Shown here: in pieces, positions 1 to 4,977 of the stretch
How positions within the stretch are numbered: the stretch's first letter is position 1
Layout: every line of letters starts with the position of its first letter
Source of the DNA: Melioribacteraceae bacterium
Lineage (GTDB): Bacteria; Bacteroidota; Ignavibacteria; Ignavibacteriales; Melioribacteraceae
Assembly (NCBI GenBank): GCA_015486905.1
Contig: WFQV01000283.1
Span: 1-7,093 of the forward strand
Reading direction: 5' to 3'
DNA length: 7,093 bases
Translations under genes and position numbers: made by a program
Notes under the pieces: model-generated
Told to the model about the DNA's origin: nothing
Databases searched by the model: none
The model's input: the letters and a program-made list of their open reading frames with translations, nothing else

Positions 1-14
1 AGAAAATCCACAGA

Positions 15-34
15 CCCGCCTGCCAGCGGGCAGG
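15..34. repeat. Short G+C-rich palindrome inside a dispersed repeat
   Basis: CCTGCC (19-24) pairs with GGCAGG (29-34) around AGCG, and CCCGC (15-19) can alternatively pair with GCGGG (26-30). It stands out from AT-rich surroundings. It appears to interrupt a motif that would otherwise read 'ccacaga' then 'tttgcacggattaaac', which suggests later insertion; that is inference. Two similar palindromes occur at 394-408 and 3514-3533. Confidence 0.6.
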
Positions 35-38
35 TTTG

Positions 39-247
39 CACGGATTAAACACAGAAAGATTATTTTTGAATTGTAAATAGTGAATGGTTCAAAGGTACAG
101 ATGCAAAGAGACAACAAATTAATTATGAATTAAAAACTTTACAGCAAAAATATTTTGATATAAAAAACAAAAATTTGAGCGACAATACTATAGCGTGTAA
201 CACGCAATTTTGAATTAAATAATCTGCGAGTATCCATTTAATCCGTG
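39..247. repeat. Inverted pair of an 11-bp motif (39-49 and 237-247)
   Basis: 'cacggattaaa' at 39-49 is the exact reverse complement of 'tttaatccgtg' at 237-247. The right copy continues into 'tcatccgcgttct', and the left is preceded by 'ccacaga'. These look like two remnants of one dispersed intergenic repeat facing each other. I recognise the wording 'aatccgtgtcatccgcgtt' from spacers of unrelated environmental bacteria, but cannot confirm this without a search. Confidence 0.45.
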
Positions 248-292
248 TCATCCGCGTTCTATCAAATCTGCCTCCTATCAATCCTCAATTGC

Positions 293-313
293 AAGAAGTA
301 AGACGTAAGAAGT
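293..313. repeat. Three heptamers, AAGNNGT type
   Basis: Three contiguous 7-bp units occupy 293-299, 300-306 and 307-313: AAGAAGT, AAGACGT, AAGAAGT. Read on the minus strand they are ACTTCTT/ACGTCTT units, the same family as the start of the heptamer tract at 4038-4058 on the plus strand. No coding role is evident. Confidence 0.6.
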
Positions 314-393
314 GTGATCAAGAATAGCTCTCGTTGTTAATTTTACTCGTTACGCATTAAACTTCACTCGTTACTAAGTGATTTGTCATTTGC

Positions 394-408
394 CCCGCCG
401 TTGGCGGG
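394..408. repeat. G+C-rich palindrome between 6-bp direct repeats
   Basis: CCCGCC (394-399) and GGCGGG (403-408) form a 6-bp stem with a GTT loop. The 20-bp block 391-410 that contains it is bracketed by GTCATT at 385-390 and at 411-416, which resembles a target-site duplication. The direct repeat is short enough to be chance. Confidence 0.5.
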
Positions 409-463
409 ACGTCATTAATTGAGGTAGAAAAGTTTGGAGTGGTGAAGTTATTTTCTGAAGACC

Positions 464-533
464 GGTAACTGAACGCTGAACGCTGGTAACTTACAACTTA
501 ATACTCGTCACTTAAGACTAAAATCTGATTGCT
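464..533. repeat. Degenerate heptamer array, ten units ending in CT
   Basis: From 464 to 533 the sequence divides into ten consecutive 7-bp units that all end in CT. Units 1 and 4 are both ggtaact and flank two identical gaacgct units; the rest vary (tacaact, taatact, cgtcact and so on). One more unit ending in CT lies at 450-456 in the same phase. The first five positions vary widely while the period is exact. The array ends 8 bp from the stop codon of the minus-strand gene, so it would be transcribed as that gene's 3' region if there is no earlier terminator. Confidence 0.7.
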
Positions 534-541
534 ATCTCGTG

Positions 542-2680
542 TTAAAATGCTTCACCTATTCCCAAATGAAATTGGAATGTTCTCCAGAACCCGTTTCTGT
601 CTCCGATTCTATTAAAATAACTTCTTTTATCGTTCGGGTCGTAAAGTTTTAATCCGAAATCCAATCTCAAGGGTACAAGGTCGGTGTAGAACCTTAATCC
701 GAAACCTCCTGCTACAGCAACGTGGTCGTAACGTAATTCTTTTGCATCGTTCCAAGTATTACCGAAATCCAAGAAAGTTGCGTAGCCGAAACTCTTAAAT
801 AATTTTTTTCTATATTCAAACGAGCCTTCCAGTAGAAAGAACCCTCCGGGTGCAATGCCTCTTAGAAGTACGGAGTTAAAATCTTCATTAGGAACAGACA
901 AATCAATTTCGGATTCCTTAGGTACAAGCTCTCGGCTGCCCCAACCGCGGATTGAATTGTTGCCGCCTGAATAAAATCTTTGGTTGAGAGAGATGTTTGC
1001 TTTATTTCCCCGGTAAGTAAAAATATTTCCTAATTTAATTTTAATTCCTAACGTGGATGTTTTATCTTCCGAGAGGGGGAAAAATTTTGAGAGGGTTAAA
1101 AGGAATTTAAAATATTGCGGAGAGTTAAACGGTTTTTTCCTAATTCGGCTGATAAGATAGGGGATTGAATTACCGTCCTCTAACACTGCGGAAATCGAAT
1201 ATCCGATGGTTGGAAACATTAAATTGTTCTTGTGAACAGCACTTAATTCCGCACCGAGCAATGTATTTGTCGTACGGTATTTATTGTCCGTAATAACCGA
1301 GTGCATATAGTAATTTACTAACGAATCCACCTTAAAAGCGTTGTTAGGGTATTTCTGTGTAAACGCAGTTTTTAAGTTAAACTCAATATAATTTTTCTGG
1401 TAAATGTATTCGGCATCTTCGTAGTTGAAGTAGGGGCTGAAAGAGGTAATGTAAGTGTAACGCGGCAGTTCGAAGTTGAGGCTTAATTTAGTTCCAATTA
1501 TTTTAGAATTGTATTCGTTCCGTTTTTTTTGCAGAGTAAAGTAAGATTGTAATTTGGTGGCTATGGGTTTACCGAATAAAAACGGTTCATCCAACGTAGC
1601 GCGTAAGTCTGCGTAACCTAAAAACGTAGTATCCCTTATTGAAGGATTTTTAATGAAGTCTAAAATATCCTGTGCGGCGGCAGAGAGTGAAATTCCGAAT
1701 TTTCTTGCTTCGCCCAAAAAGTTCTTTCTCGTCATTCCGAAACTGAAACCAAAGTTAAAAGCATTGTCTTCGTTGTTGGCAATTACTTCAGGAGATATTT
1801 CGTACATTTTACCCACATCGGCGCTGATATTTAGCGGGACTCTTGAATCCGTACTGTCGTTTATCATTGCGGTTACCAAAGCAGAGGAGAAGAGATTTGT
1901 TCTGTAAAGCCTGATTTGCGCCCTCGTAATTTCGTAATTACTGTAATATGTGTTCGGTTTAATATCGACTATTTCTTTAATCAATTTATCCGAAACCAAA
2001 TTTTTACCTGGACCTGTTTTACTGACCTGCACGTCTTTAATTCGAAATCTTTTCCCCGGCGAAAATGTAATAAAAATATCCGCTATATTTTTTACAGTAT
2101 CTATTTTAATCAATGGTTTAGTTGCAGATGCGAGCATATAGCCATGGTCAAGGAAATAGGTTAGAACACCGGATCGCATTTTTTCAATTACTTCGGACGA
2201 AAAGTAAGCTGTCGTGTCTATTACAAGAGACGGCTTTATTCCTTTTGATATTTCTTTAGAGATATTTTTAAGTCCTTTAATATTTAATGAATGAAATTTA
2301 GCCCGCTTTCCTTCTTTGATAATGTATTTTAATTCGACACTTTTATCTTTGTTGTTAATTAAAATTTCATCCTTCACTTTAACTTTGAAAAATCCGTAGG
2401 CCATATAGAGCTGTTTAATATTGGAAATGTCTTGTGAAATTAAGGAGCTGTCAAAGTAAACCGCCTCTGCTCCGAAATTTGTAAAGCTGTTTAGAAATTG
2501 AAACAGCAAATAAGGAGATTCTTTTGATTTTAATTGTTCGCGTAATAAATGTTCGGGAAGTGCAGAGTTCCCCTCGAATGTAATATTCTTTAATTCGTAT
2601 TCGGAAAGGTATTGACCGTAAAGCATTAAGGGCTGGAGGAAAAGTAATGTAAGTAGTATTTTCAAAATTTTTATTTTCAA
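542..2680 (-). CDS. Omp85-superfamily outer-membrane protein (BamA/TamA-like) with three POTRA domains
   Basis: A 712-residue protein predicted to insert or translocate outer-membrane proteins. Residues 1-22 look like a signal peptide (basic start, hydrophobic L/I core, likely cut after Gly22). Three POTRA-like repeats follow at about 30-123, 126-208 and 211-289; each has a short beta strand then helices, for example 'LKNITFEGNSALPEHLLREQ' in the first. Residues from about 295 to 712 form a beta-barrel-like region of alternating aromatic and polar strands. The loop-6 signature I577-R578-G579-W580 typical of Omp85 barrels is present, and the last residue is Phe, as in an outer-membrane beta-signal. 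Three POTRAs suggest TamA-type architecture rather than the five of classical BamA, while 712 residues is longer than enterobacterial TamA, so I leave the symbol empty. The start is TTG at 2680-2678, supported by AAGGA 6 bp upstream; the upstream gene ends only 2 bp away, so the two are probably cotranscribed and translationally coupled. Confidence 0.9.
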   Translation of the reverse strand: MKIKILKILLTLLFLQPLMLYGQYLSEYELKNITFEGNSALPEHLLREQLKSKESPYLLFQFLNSFTNFGAEAVYFDSSLISQDISNIKQLYMAYGFFKVKVKDEILINNKDKSVELKYIIKEGKRAKFHSLNIKGLKNISKEISKGIKPSLVIDTTAYFSSEVIEKMRSGVLTYFLDHGYMLASATKPLIKIDTVKNIADIFITFSPGKRFRIKDVQVSKTGPGKNLVSDKLIKEIVDIKPNTYYSNYEITRAQIRLYRTNLFSSALVTAMINDSTDSRVPLNISADVGKMYEISPEVIANNEDNAFNFGFSFGMTRKNFLGEARKFGISLSAAAQDILDFIKNPSIRDTTFLGYADLRATLDEPFLFGKPIATKLQSYFTLQKKRNEYNSKIIGTKLSLNFELPRYTYITSFSPYFNYEDAEYIYQKNYIEFNLKTAFTQKYPNNAFKVDSLVNYYMHSVITDNKYRTTNTLLGAELSAVHKNNLMFPTIGYSISAVLEDGNSIPYLISRIRKKPFNSPQYFKFLLTLSKFFPLSEDKTSTLGIKIKLGNIFTYRGNKANISLNQRFYSGGNNSIRGWGSRELVPKESEIDLSVPNEDFNSVLLRGIAPGGFFLLEGSFEYRKKLFKSFGYATFLDFGNTWNDAKELRYDHVAVAGGFGLRFYTDLVPLRLDFGLKLYDPNDKRSYFNRIGDRNGFWRTFQFHLGIGEAF

Positions 2681-2682
2681 CT

Positions 2683-3309
2683 TTAATCCTTAATGAAAAC
2701 GGGTGTTCCTATTTTGACAACCTTGTAAAGTTCGTCAATGTCATCGTTGCTGATTGCAATTGAGCCGTTAGTCCAATTAAAAACAAACGGAAGATTTTTA
2801 AAAATAAAATTATATTTTCCAATACCGTGAATTCCTATCCTACCGCCGAGGTAAGTGGTTTGCGGGGGGCAGCCGTTCGTCTCCAAAGAATGAACTATTT
2901 TCAGATATTCTTTTTGGGTGATTTCCTTTTTTTTAAATGCGTCGGCTGCGTCGGATTCGTTGGGGTAGTTGAGCCTGAAGCATTTGTAATATCTTGCGTT
3001 TGTGTCTATTCTGCAAATGCGGTATCTGCCGCGCGGAGTTGCAAAATCCTGCGCACCGGTTTTTACGTTCGAACTGTTCCTTCCGAAAACAGCTTTGTAG
3101 CTTTTAACAAAAACAGTATCGGAGTATAAATCCATTTCGTAATCCATTCGGTGAACAATCAGTCTTACATTTTTTAATTTCTTCAGATTGTTTTCAGCCA
3201 TTGCTTCGCTTAAGGGTATTTCTTTGCTGTTAAGAATTATTCCGTAAACTATTACTCCGGCTAAAAAAACCAGAACGCTACCGAAGATGTAAATTATATT
3301 TTTAATCAT
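2683..3309 (-). CDS. YkuD-fold L,D-transpeptidase-like protein (YafK-type), catalytic Cys replaced by Ser
   Basis: A 208-residue protein with a single N-terminal membrane anchor (about residues 4-26) and a periplasmic domain. Family features in order: 'DFATPRGRYRI' (88-98), which matches the 'D..TP.G.Y.I' strand of YkuD domains; 'LGGRIGIHG' (154-162), with the conserved His161-Gly162; and 'NWTNGSIAISNDDIDEL' (178-194), which aligns with the YafK-type active-site pattern 'WT.GCIALSN.DIDEL'. The residue at the nucleophile position is Ser183, encoded TCA, not Cys; the other cysteines (99, 110, 147) lie elsewhere. Active members of the family form or cleave L,D bonds in peptidoglycan or release peptidoglycan-bound lipoprotein. 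This copy may be inactive, may use serine, or may have a binding role. The ATG at 3309 has no strong Shine-Dalgarno. A TATATTTG sequence about 40 bp upstream (3353-3346) resembles a Bacteroidota -7 box, but no matching -33 box is clear. It is the first gene of a pair with the Omp85 gene. Confidence 0.85.
   Translation of the reverse strand: MIKNIIYIFGSVLVFLAGVIVYGIILNSKEIPLSEAMAENNLKKLKNVRLIVHRMDYEMDLYSDTVFVKSYKAVFGRNSSNVKTGAQDFATPRGRYRICRIDTNARYYKCFRLNYPNESDAADAFKKKEITQKEYLKIVHSLETNGCPPQTTYLGGRIGIHGIGKYNFIFKNLPFVFNWTNGSIAISNDDIDELYKVVKIGTPVFIKD
2687..2691 (-). promoter_or_regulatory. Ribosome binding site for the TTG-started Omp85 gene
   Basis: On the minus strand AAGGA (2691-2687) lies 6 bp before the TTG at 2680. 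It is made of the last Lys and Asp codons of the upstream L,D-transpeptidase-like gene, whose stop is at 2685-2683. This site decides the unusual TTG start and implies coupled translation. Confidence 0.65.
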
Positions 3310-3499
3310 TAAATGATTGTCTCTAAGAAATTAAAATAAATCTTTCAAATATATTAAAAGTGGTGGTAATTAACTTGCGTTTAGTGTTAAACTGTTTTGG
3401 TACAAGTTTAAATTTGGTGGCAAAAAAATAGATTGTCTTTTCCTCCAAAGCGTTTTGTTACGATTTTTTTCTTTCCTTATTTTTCCCAACCTACCCTTT

Positions 3500-3541
3500 C
3501 CCTCCCTTCCCGACCTGCCTGCCGGCAGGCAGGAGGGAGGG
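3500..3541. repeat. Nested inverted repeat with perfect 20-bp palindromic core
   Basis: The core CCTGCCTGCCGGCAGGCAGG (3514-3533) is its own reverse complement. Outside it, CCCTCCCT (3500-3507) pairs with AGGGAGGG (3534-3541), leaving a 6-nt bulge (3508-3513) on the left arm only. Total stem potential is 18 bp. No T-run follows on either strand, so an intrinsic terminator is unlikely. Confidence 0.7.
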
Positions 3542-3650
3542 CTTGTTCTCTGATATTTTTGCAGCCTCGTCCAGCAGAATGTTGGGGAAGTAATTTGCCG
3601 GTTCAGTAAGCTAAGGCTTATTATTTGAGAGATTGTTTCCCCCTGAATTT

Positions 3651-3674
3651 GCGCAGATTGCAAGCAATCTACGC
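3651..3674. repeat. Hairpin AGATTGC-AA-GCAATCT
   Basis: AGATTGC (3655-3661) pairs with GCAATCT (3664-3670) across an AA loop. After one mismatch the stem extends with GCG (3651-3653) and CGC (3672-3674). There is no T-run. It lies 14 bp before the tandem G+C-rich units. Confidence 0.55.
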
Positions 3675-3687
3675 TACGAAGATGCAA

Positions 3688-3810
3688 CCTGTCACGGCGT
3701 AGCAACGATCGAAGCGAGGGCGAAGTCGGACCTGTCGCGACGAAGTCAAGCGAAGCGCAGATGAAGGCGAGCCTGTCGCTACGAATCCCGACTTGTCGGG
3801 AGAAGGCGGA
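3688..3810. repeat. Three imperfect tandem copies of a ~42-bp G+C-rich element
   Basis: Units of 43, 41 and 39 bp start at 3688, 3731 and 3772. Each begins CCTGTCRC or CCTGTCGCT and ends with a version of GAAGKCGGA. Inner parts share 'cgaagcg' runs. A fourth copy on the opposite strand is at 6819-6860 and resembles the first copy most closely. The G+C content is much higher than in the flanks. Confidence 0.65.
3786..3801. repeat. Perfect hairpin TCCCGAC-TT-GTCGGGA
   Basis: A 7-bp stem with a 2-nt loop lies within the third G+C-rich unit. The right arm alone recurs as 'acttgtcggga' at 7034-7044, and a diverged form 'ccttgtcgga' occurs at 6732-6741, in both cases at the left edge of the heptamer-structured repeat. 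The hairpin may be part of that dispersed repeat family. Confidence 0.55.
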
Positions 3811-3832
3811 CCATCCAATCATCCAACCATCC
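3811..3832. repeat. Octamer repeat YCATCCAA
   Basis: Two full units and a partial one: ccatccaa (3811-3818), tcatccaa (3819-3826), ccatcc (3827-3832). The 15 bp 3812-3826 are an exact reverse complement of 6799-6813. The octamers directly adjoin the last G+C-rich unit, as they do at the inverted copy downstream. Confidence 0.65.
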
Positions 3833-3932
3833 TTAGCGTTGCAAAGCCGGCAACTAATTTTAAAATTTCAATTATTATAGAAAGTTTAAAATATTTTTAC
3901 AAAAAAAACGAAGATTTTATTGAGGATACTAT

Positions 3933-3948
3933 TCATCCAACCATCCAA
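3933..3948. repeat. Octamer repeat YCATCCAA, second site
   Basis: Two units, tcatccaa (3933-3940) and ccatccaa (3941-3948), sit about 100 bp after the first octamer site, in the same orientation and without an adjoining G+C-rich element. Confidence 0.55.
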
Positions 3949-4037
3949 GGTTTTCGATTTTGCAAGAAACAACTTAACCTTCTTCAGCAAGCTTCTTTCC
4001 GTTTTCCATTTTCAAATAATAATGAGACTAACGTTTG

Positions 4038-4100
4038 GCATCTTACCTCTTGCGTCTCGCGTTTAACTATTTCTTATTTCTTGTTTCTTCTTTCTTATTT
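4038..4100. repeat. Degenerate heptamer array, nine units, pyrimidine-rich
   Basis: Nine consecutive 7-bp units can be read from 4038. The first ones are gcatctt, acctctt and gcgtctc; the last four (4073-4100) are cttattt, cttgttt, cttcttt, cttattt. Only one or two positions vary between neighbours while the 7-bp period holds. It precedes a T-rich run to 4112. The leading units belong to the same family as the minus strand of 293-313. Confidence 0.65.
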
Positions 4101-4238
4101 TTTTTATTTTTTACCACTGATTTTAAATCTGTATCGAAAACACTAAATTTACAATATTTTATCCGTTGAAAATTCAGAGTGAAAAGTTGATTTAAAAATT
4201 AAATTTATTTAAGTTAGCAAGTCTAATTTAGATTTATT

Positions 4239-4243
4239 GGAGG
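4239..4243 (+). promoter_or_regulatory. Ribosome binding site of rplU
   Basis: GGAGG lies 5 bp before the ATG at 4249. It rules out the in-frame TTG at 4237, which would sit inside the site and add four residues not typical of L21. Confidence 0.8.
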
Positions 4244-4248
4244 AATTG

Positions 4249-4623
4249 ATGTTTGCAGTAGTAAATATAGCCGGACAGCAATTTAAAGTAACGGAAAATA
4301 TGAAATATTACGTGCCGAGGTTAAAAGCAGAACCGGAGAGCGAAATTACTTTTGAAGAAGTTTTAATATTCTCCGACGGTAAGAAGACTTCAATCGGTAC
4401 GCCGACGGTTAAAGGAATGAAGGTCAAAGCAAAAGTGCTTGAGCATGTTAAAGACGAAAAAGTAATTGTTTTTAAGAAGAAGAGAAGAAAAAGTTACAAA
4501 GTTAAGAACGGACACAGACAGCTTTTGACAAGAATCGAAGTAACGAAAATCGGCAAATCTAAAGCTGCACCTAAGCCGAAGGCAGAAAAAGTTGTAGAGG
4601 AAAAAACAGAGGAGAGTAACTAA
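4249..4623 (+). CDS. rplU: 50S ribosomal protein L21
   Basis: A 124-residue protein of the large ribosomal subunit that binds 23S rRNA. The N-terminus 'MFAVVNIAGQQFKV' and the conserved C-terminal core 'YKVKNGHRQLLTRIEVTKI' (83-101) are diagnostic for L21, with the basic cluster KKKRRK at 76-81. The core ends near residue 102. It is followed by a ~22-residue low-complexity tail rich in Lys, Ala, Pro and Glu (103-124), so the protein is about 20 residues longer than the usual length near 103. The start is the ATG at 4249 because of GGAGG just upstream and the fit to the family N-terminus. The stop overlaps the rpmA start by one base (TAATG), the common L21-L27 arrangement. Confidence 0.97.
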   Translation: MFAVVNIAGQQFKVTENMKYYVPRLKAEPESEITFEEVLIFSDGKKTSIGTPTVKGMKVKAKVLEHVKDEKVIVFKKKRRKSYKVKNGHRQLLTRIEVTKIGKSKAAPKPKAEKVVEEKTEESN

Positions 4624-4880
4624 TGGCTCATAAAAAAGGACAAGGTTCCTCGAGAAACGGTCGTGACAGTAATCCCCAATATCTGGGTGTTAAAAGATTC
4701 GGCGGTCAAAAAGTTTCTGCCGGTTCTATTTTAGTACGCCAGCGAGGTACAAAATTTCACCCCGGCGCAAACGTCGGTAAAGGCGGAGACGATACGCTTT
4801 TCGCAAAGATTGACGGTTTCGTAAAATTTGAAACTAAAAGGAACAATCGAAAATACGTGAGTGTTTACGAAGCACTCTGA
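4623..4880 (+). CDS. rpmA: 50S ribosomal protein L27
   Basis: An 85-residue protein near the ribosomal peptidyl-transferase centre. The sequence is a full-length L27: start 'MAHKKGQGSSRNGRDS', then 'GGQKVSAGSILVRQRGT' (27-43) and 'FHPGANVGKGGDDTLFA'. The N-terminus begins directly with AHKKG, without the cleavable extension known from Firmicutes. The ATG at 4623 shares its A with the rplU stop codon, and GAGGAGA (4609-4615) lies 7 bp upstream, so translation can start independently as well as by coupling. Transcription is expected to stop at the hairpin at 4908-4937. Confidence 0.97.
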   Translation: MAHKKGQGSSRNGRDSNPQYLGVKRFGGQKVSAGSILVRQRGTKFHPGANVGKGGDDTLFAKIDGFVKFETKRNNRKYVSVYEAL

Positions 4881-4907
4881 TTTATTTTCATAGGAAAACA
4901 CAAAATT

Positions 4908-4937
4908 GCCGCTCTTAGAGCGGCTTTTTGTTTTTTT
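4908..4937 (+). terminator. Rho-independent terminator after rplU-rpmA
   Basis: GCCGCTC (4908-4914) and GAGCGGC (4918-4924) form a 7-bp G+C-rich stem with a TTA loop. It is followed by five T, one G and seven T (4925-4937). It lies 28 bp after the rpmA stop and 40 bp before the hpnC start, so it separates the ribosomal and squalene units. Confidence 0.9.
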
Positions 4938-4956
4938 ACTTATTTTTCTTAATAAT
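4928..4956 (+). promoter_or_regulatory. Possible promoter of hpnC-hpnD
   Basis: TTGTTT (4928-4933) and AATAAT (4951-4956) are 17 bp apart and could act as -35 and -10 boxes. The -35 match is poor and would overlap the terminator T-run. The logic is positional: only 40 bp of very AT-rich DNA separates the terminator from the gene, so any promoter must be here unless readthrough supplies transcription. Confidence 0.25.
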
Positions 4957-4977
4957 TTTTATTCTTTTAATTTTTAA

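Larger units (their letters stand above)
1..541. other. Gene-free, repeat-rich spacer
   Basis: No credible coding frame, tRNA or rRNA is visible. The stretch holds a G+C-rich palindrome near its left edge, two related 'taatccgtg' motifs in opposite orientation, a short hairpin GCGTG-TAA-CACGC (193-205), three heptamers of an AAGNNGT type (293-313), a second G+C-rich palindrome (394-408) and a 70-bp degenerate heptamer run (464-533) ending 8 bp from the stop codon of the outer-membrane protein gene. The sequence actgttac-like 'actcgttac' occurs at 345-353 and 366-374, exactly 21 bp (three heptamers) apart. No clear intrinsic terminator for the minus-strand gene ending at 542 is seen: the 394-408 hairpin lacks a following T-run on that strand. 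Confidence 0.7.
3310..4248. other. Gene-free, repeat-rich spacer between divergent gene blocks
   Basis: About 0.94 kb separates the start of the minus-strand pair from rplU, so promoters for both directions should lie near its two ends. Open frames here (3370-3822 minus, 3793-4146 plus) run straight through repeats, have low-complexity translations and show no family features, so I do not call them. Contents from left to right: a nested inverted repeat (3500-3541), hairpins at 3607-3620 and 3651-3674, three ~42-bp G+C-rich units (3688-3810), a perfect hairpin (3786-3801), octamer repeats (3811-3832 and 3933-3948) and a heptamer tract (4038-4100). The 4114-4238 stretch is AT-rich and probably contains the rplU promoter, but no -35/-10 pair is convincing. 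Confidence 0.7.

Noticed and set aside
193..205. Hairpin GCGTG-TAA-CACGC as terminator of the minus-strand pair
   Set aside because: It lies about 340 bp beyond the stop codon and lacks a T-run on the minus strand.
1653..2164. Plus-strand frames opposite the Omp85 gene
   Set aside because: They are antisense to a well-supported coding region and have no family features or ribosome binding sites.
2827..3129. 100-codon plus-strand frame opposite the L,D-transpeptidase-like gene
   Set aside because: Antisense shadow of a conserved domain; no independent evidence.
3370..3822. 150-codon open frame on the minus strand
   Set aside because: It runs through a nested palindrome, hairpins and three tandem repeat units; the translation is biased and shows no domain, and no start signal is evident. 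The openness follows from the G+C-rich repeats.
3793..4146. 117-codon open frame on the plus strand
   Set aside because: It begins inside the repeat hairpin and ends in the heptamer and T-rich tract; the run of hydrophobic residues near the end is only the translation of the pyrimidine-rich heptamers.
4237..4248. TTG at 4237 as the rplU start
   Set aside because: It would place the start inside the GGAGG ribosome binding site and add four residues; the ATG at 4249 fits the L21 N-terminus.
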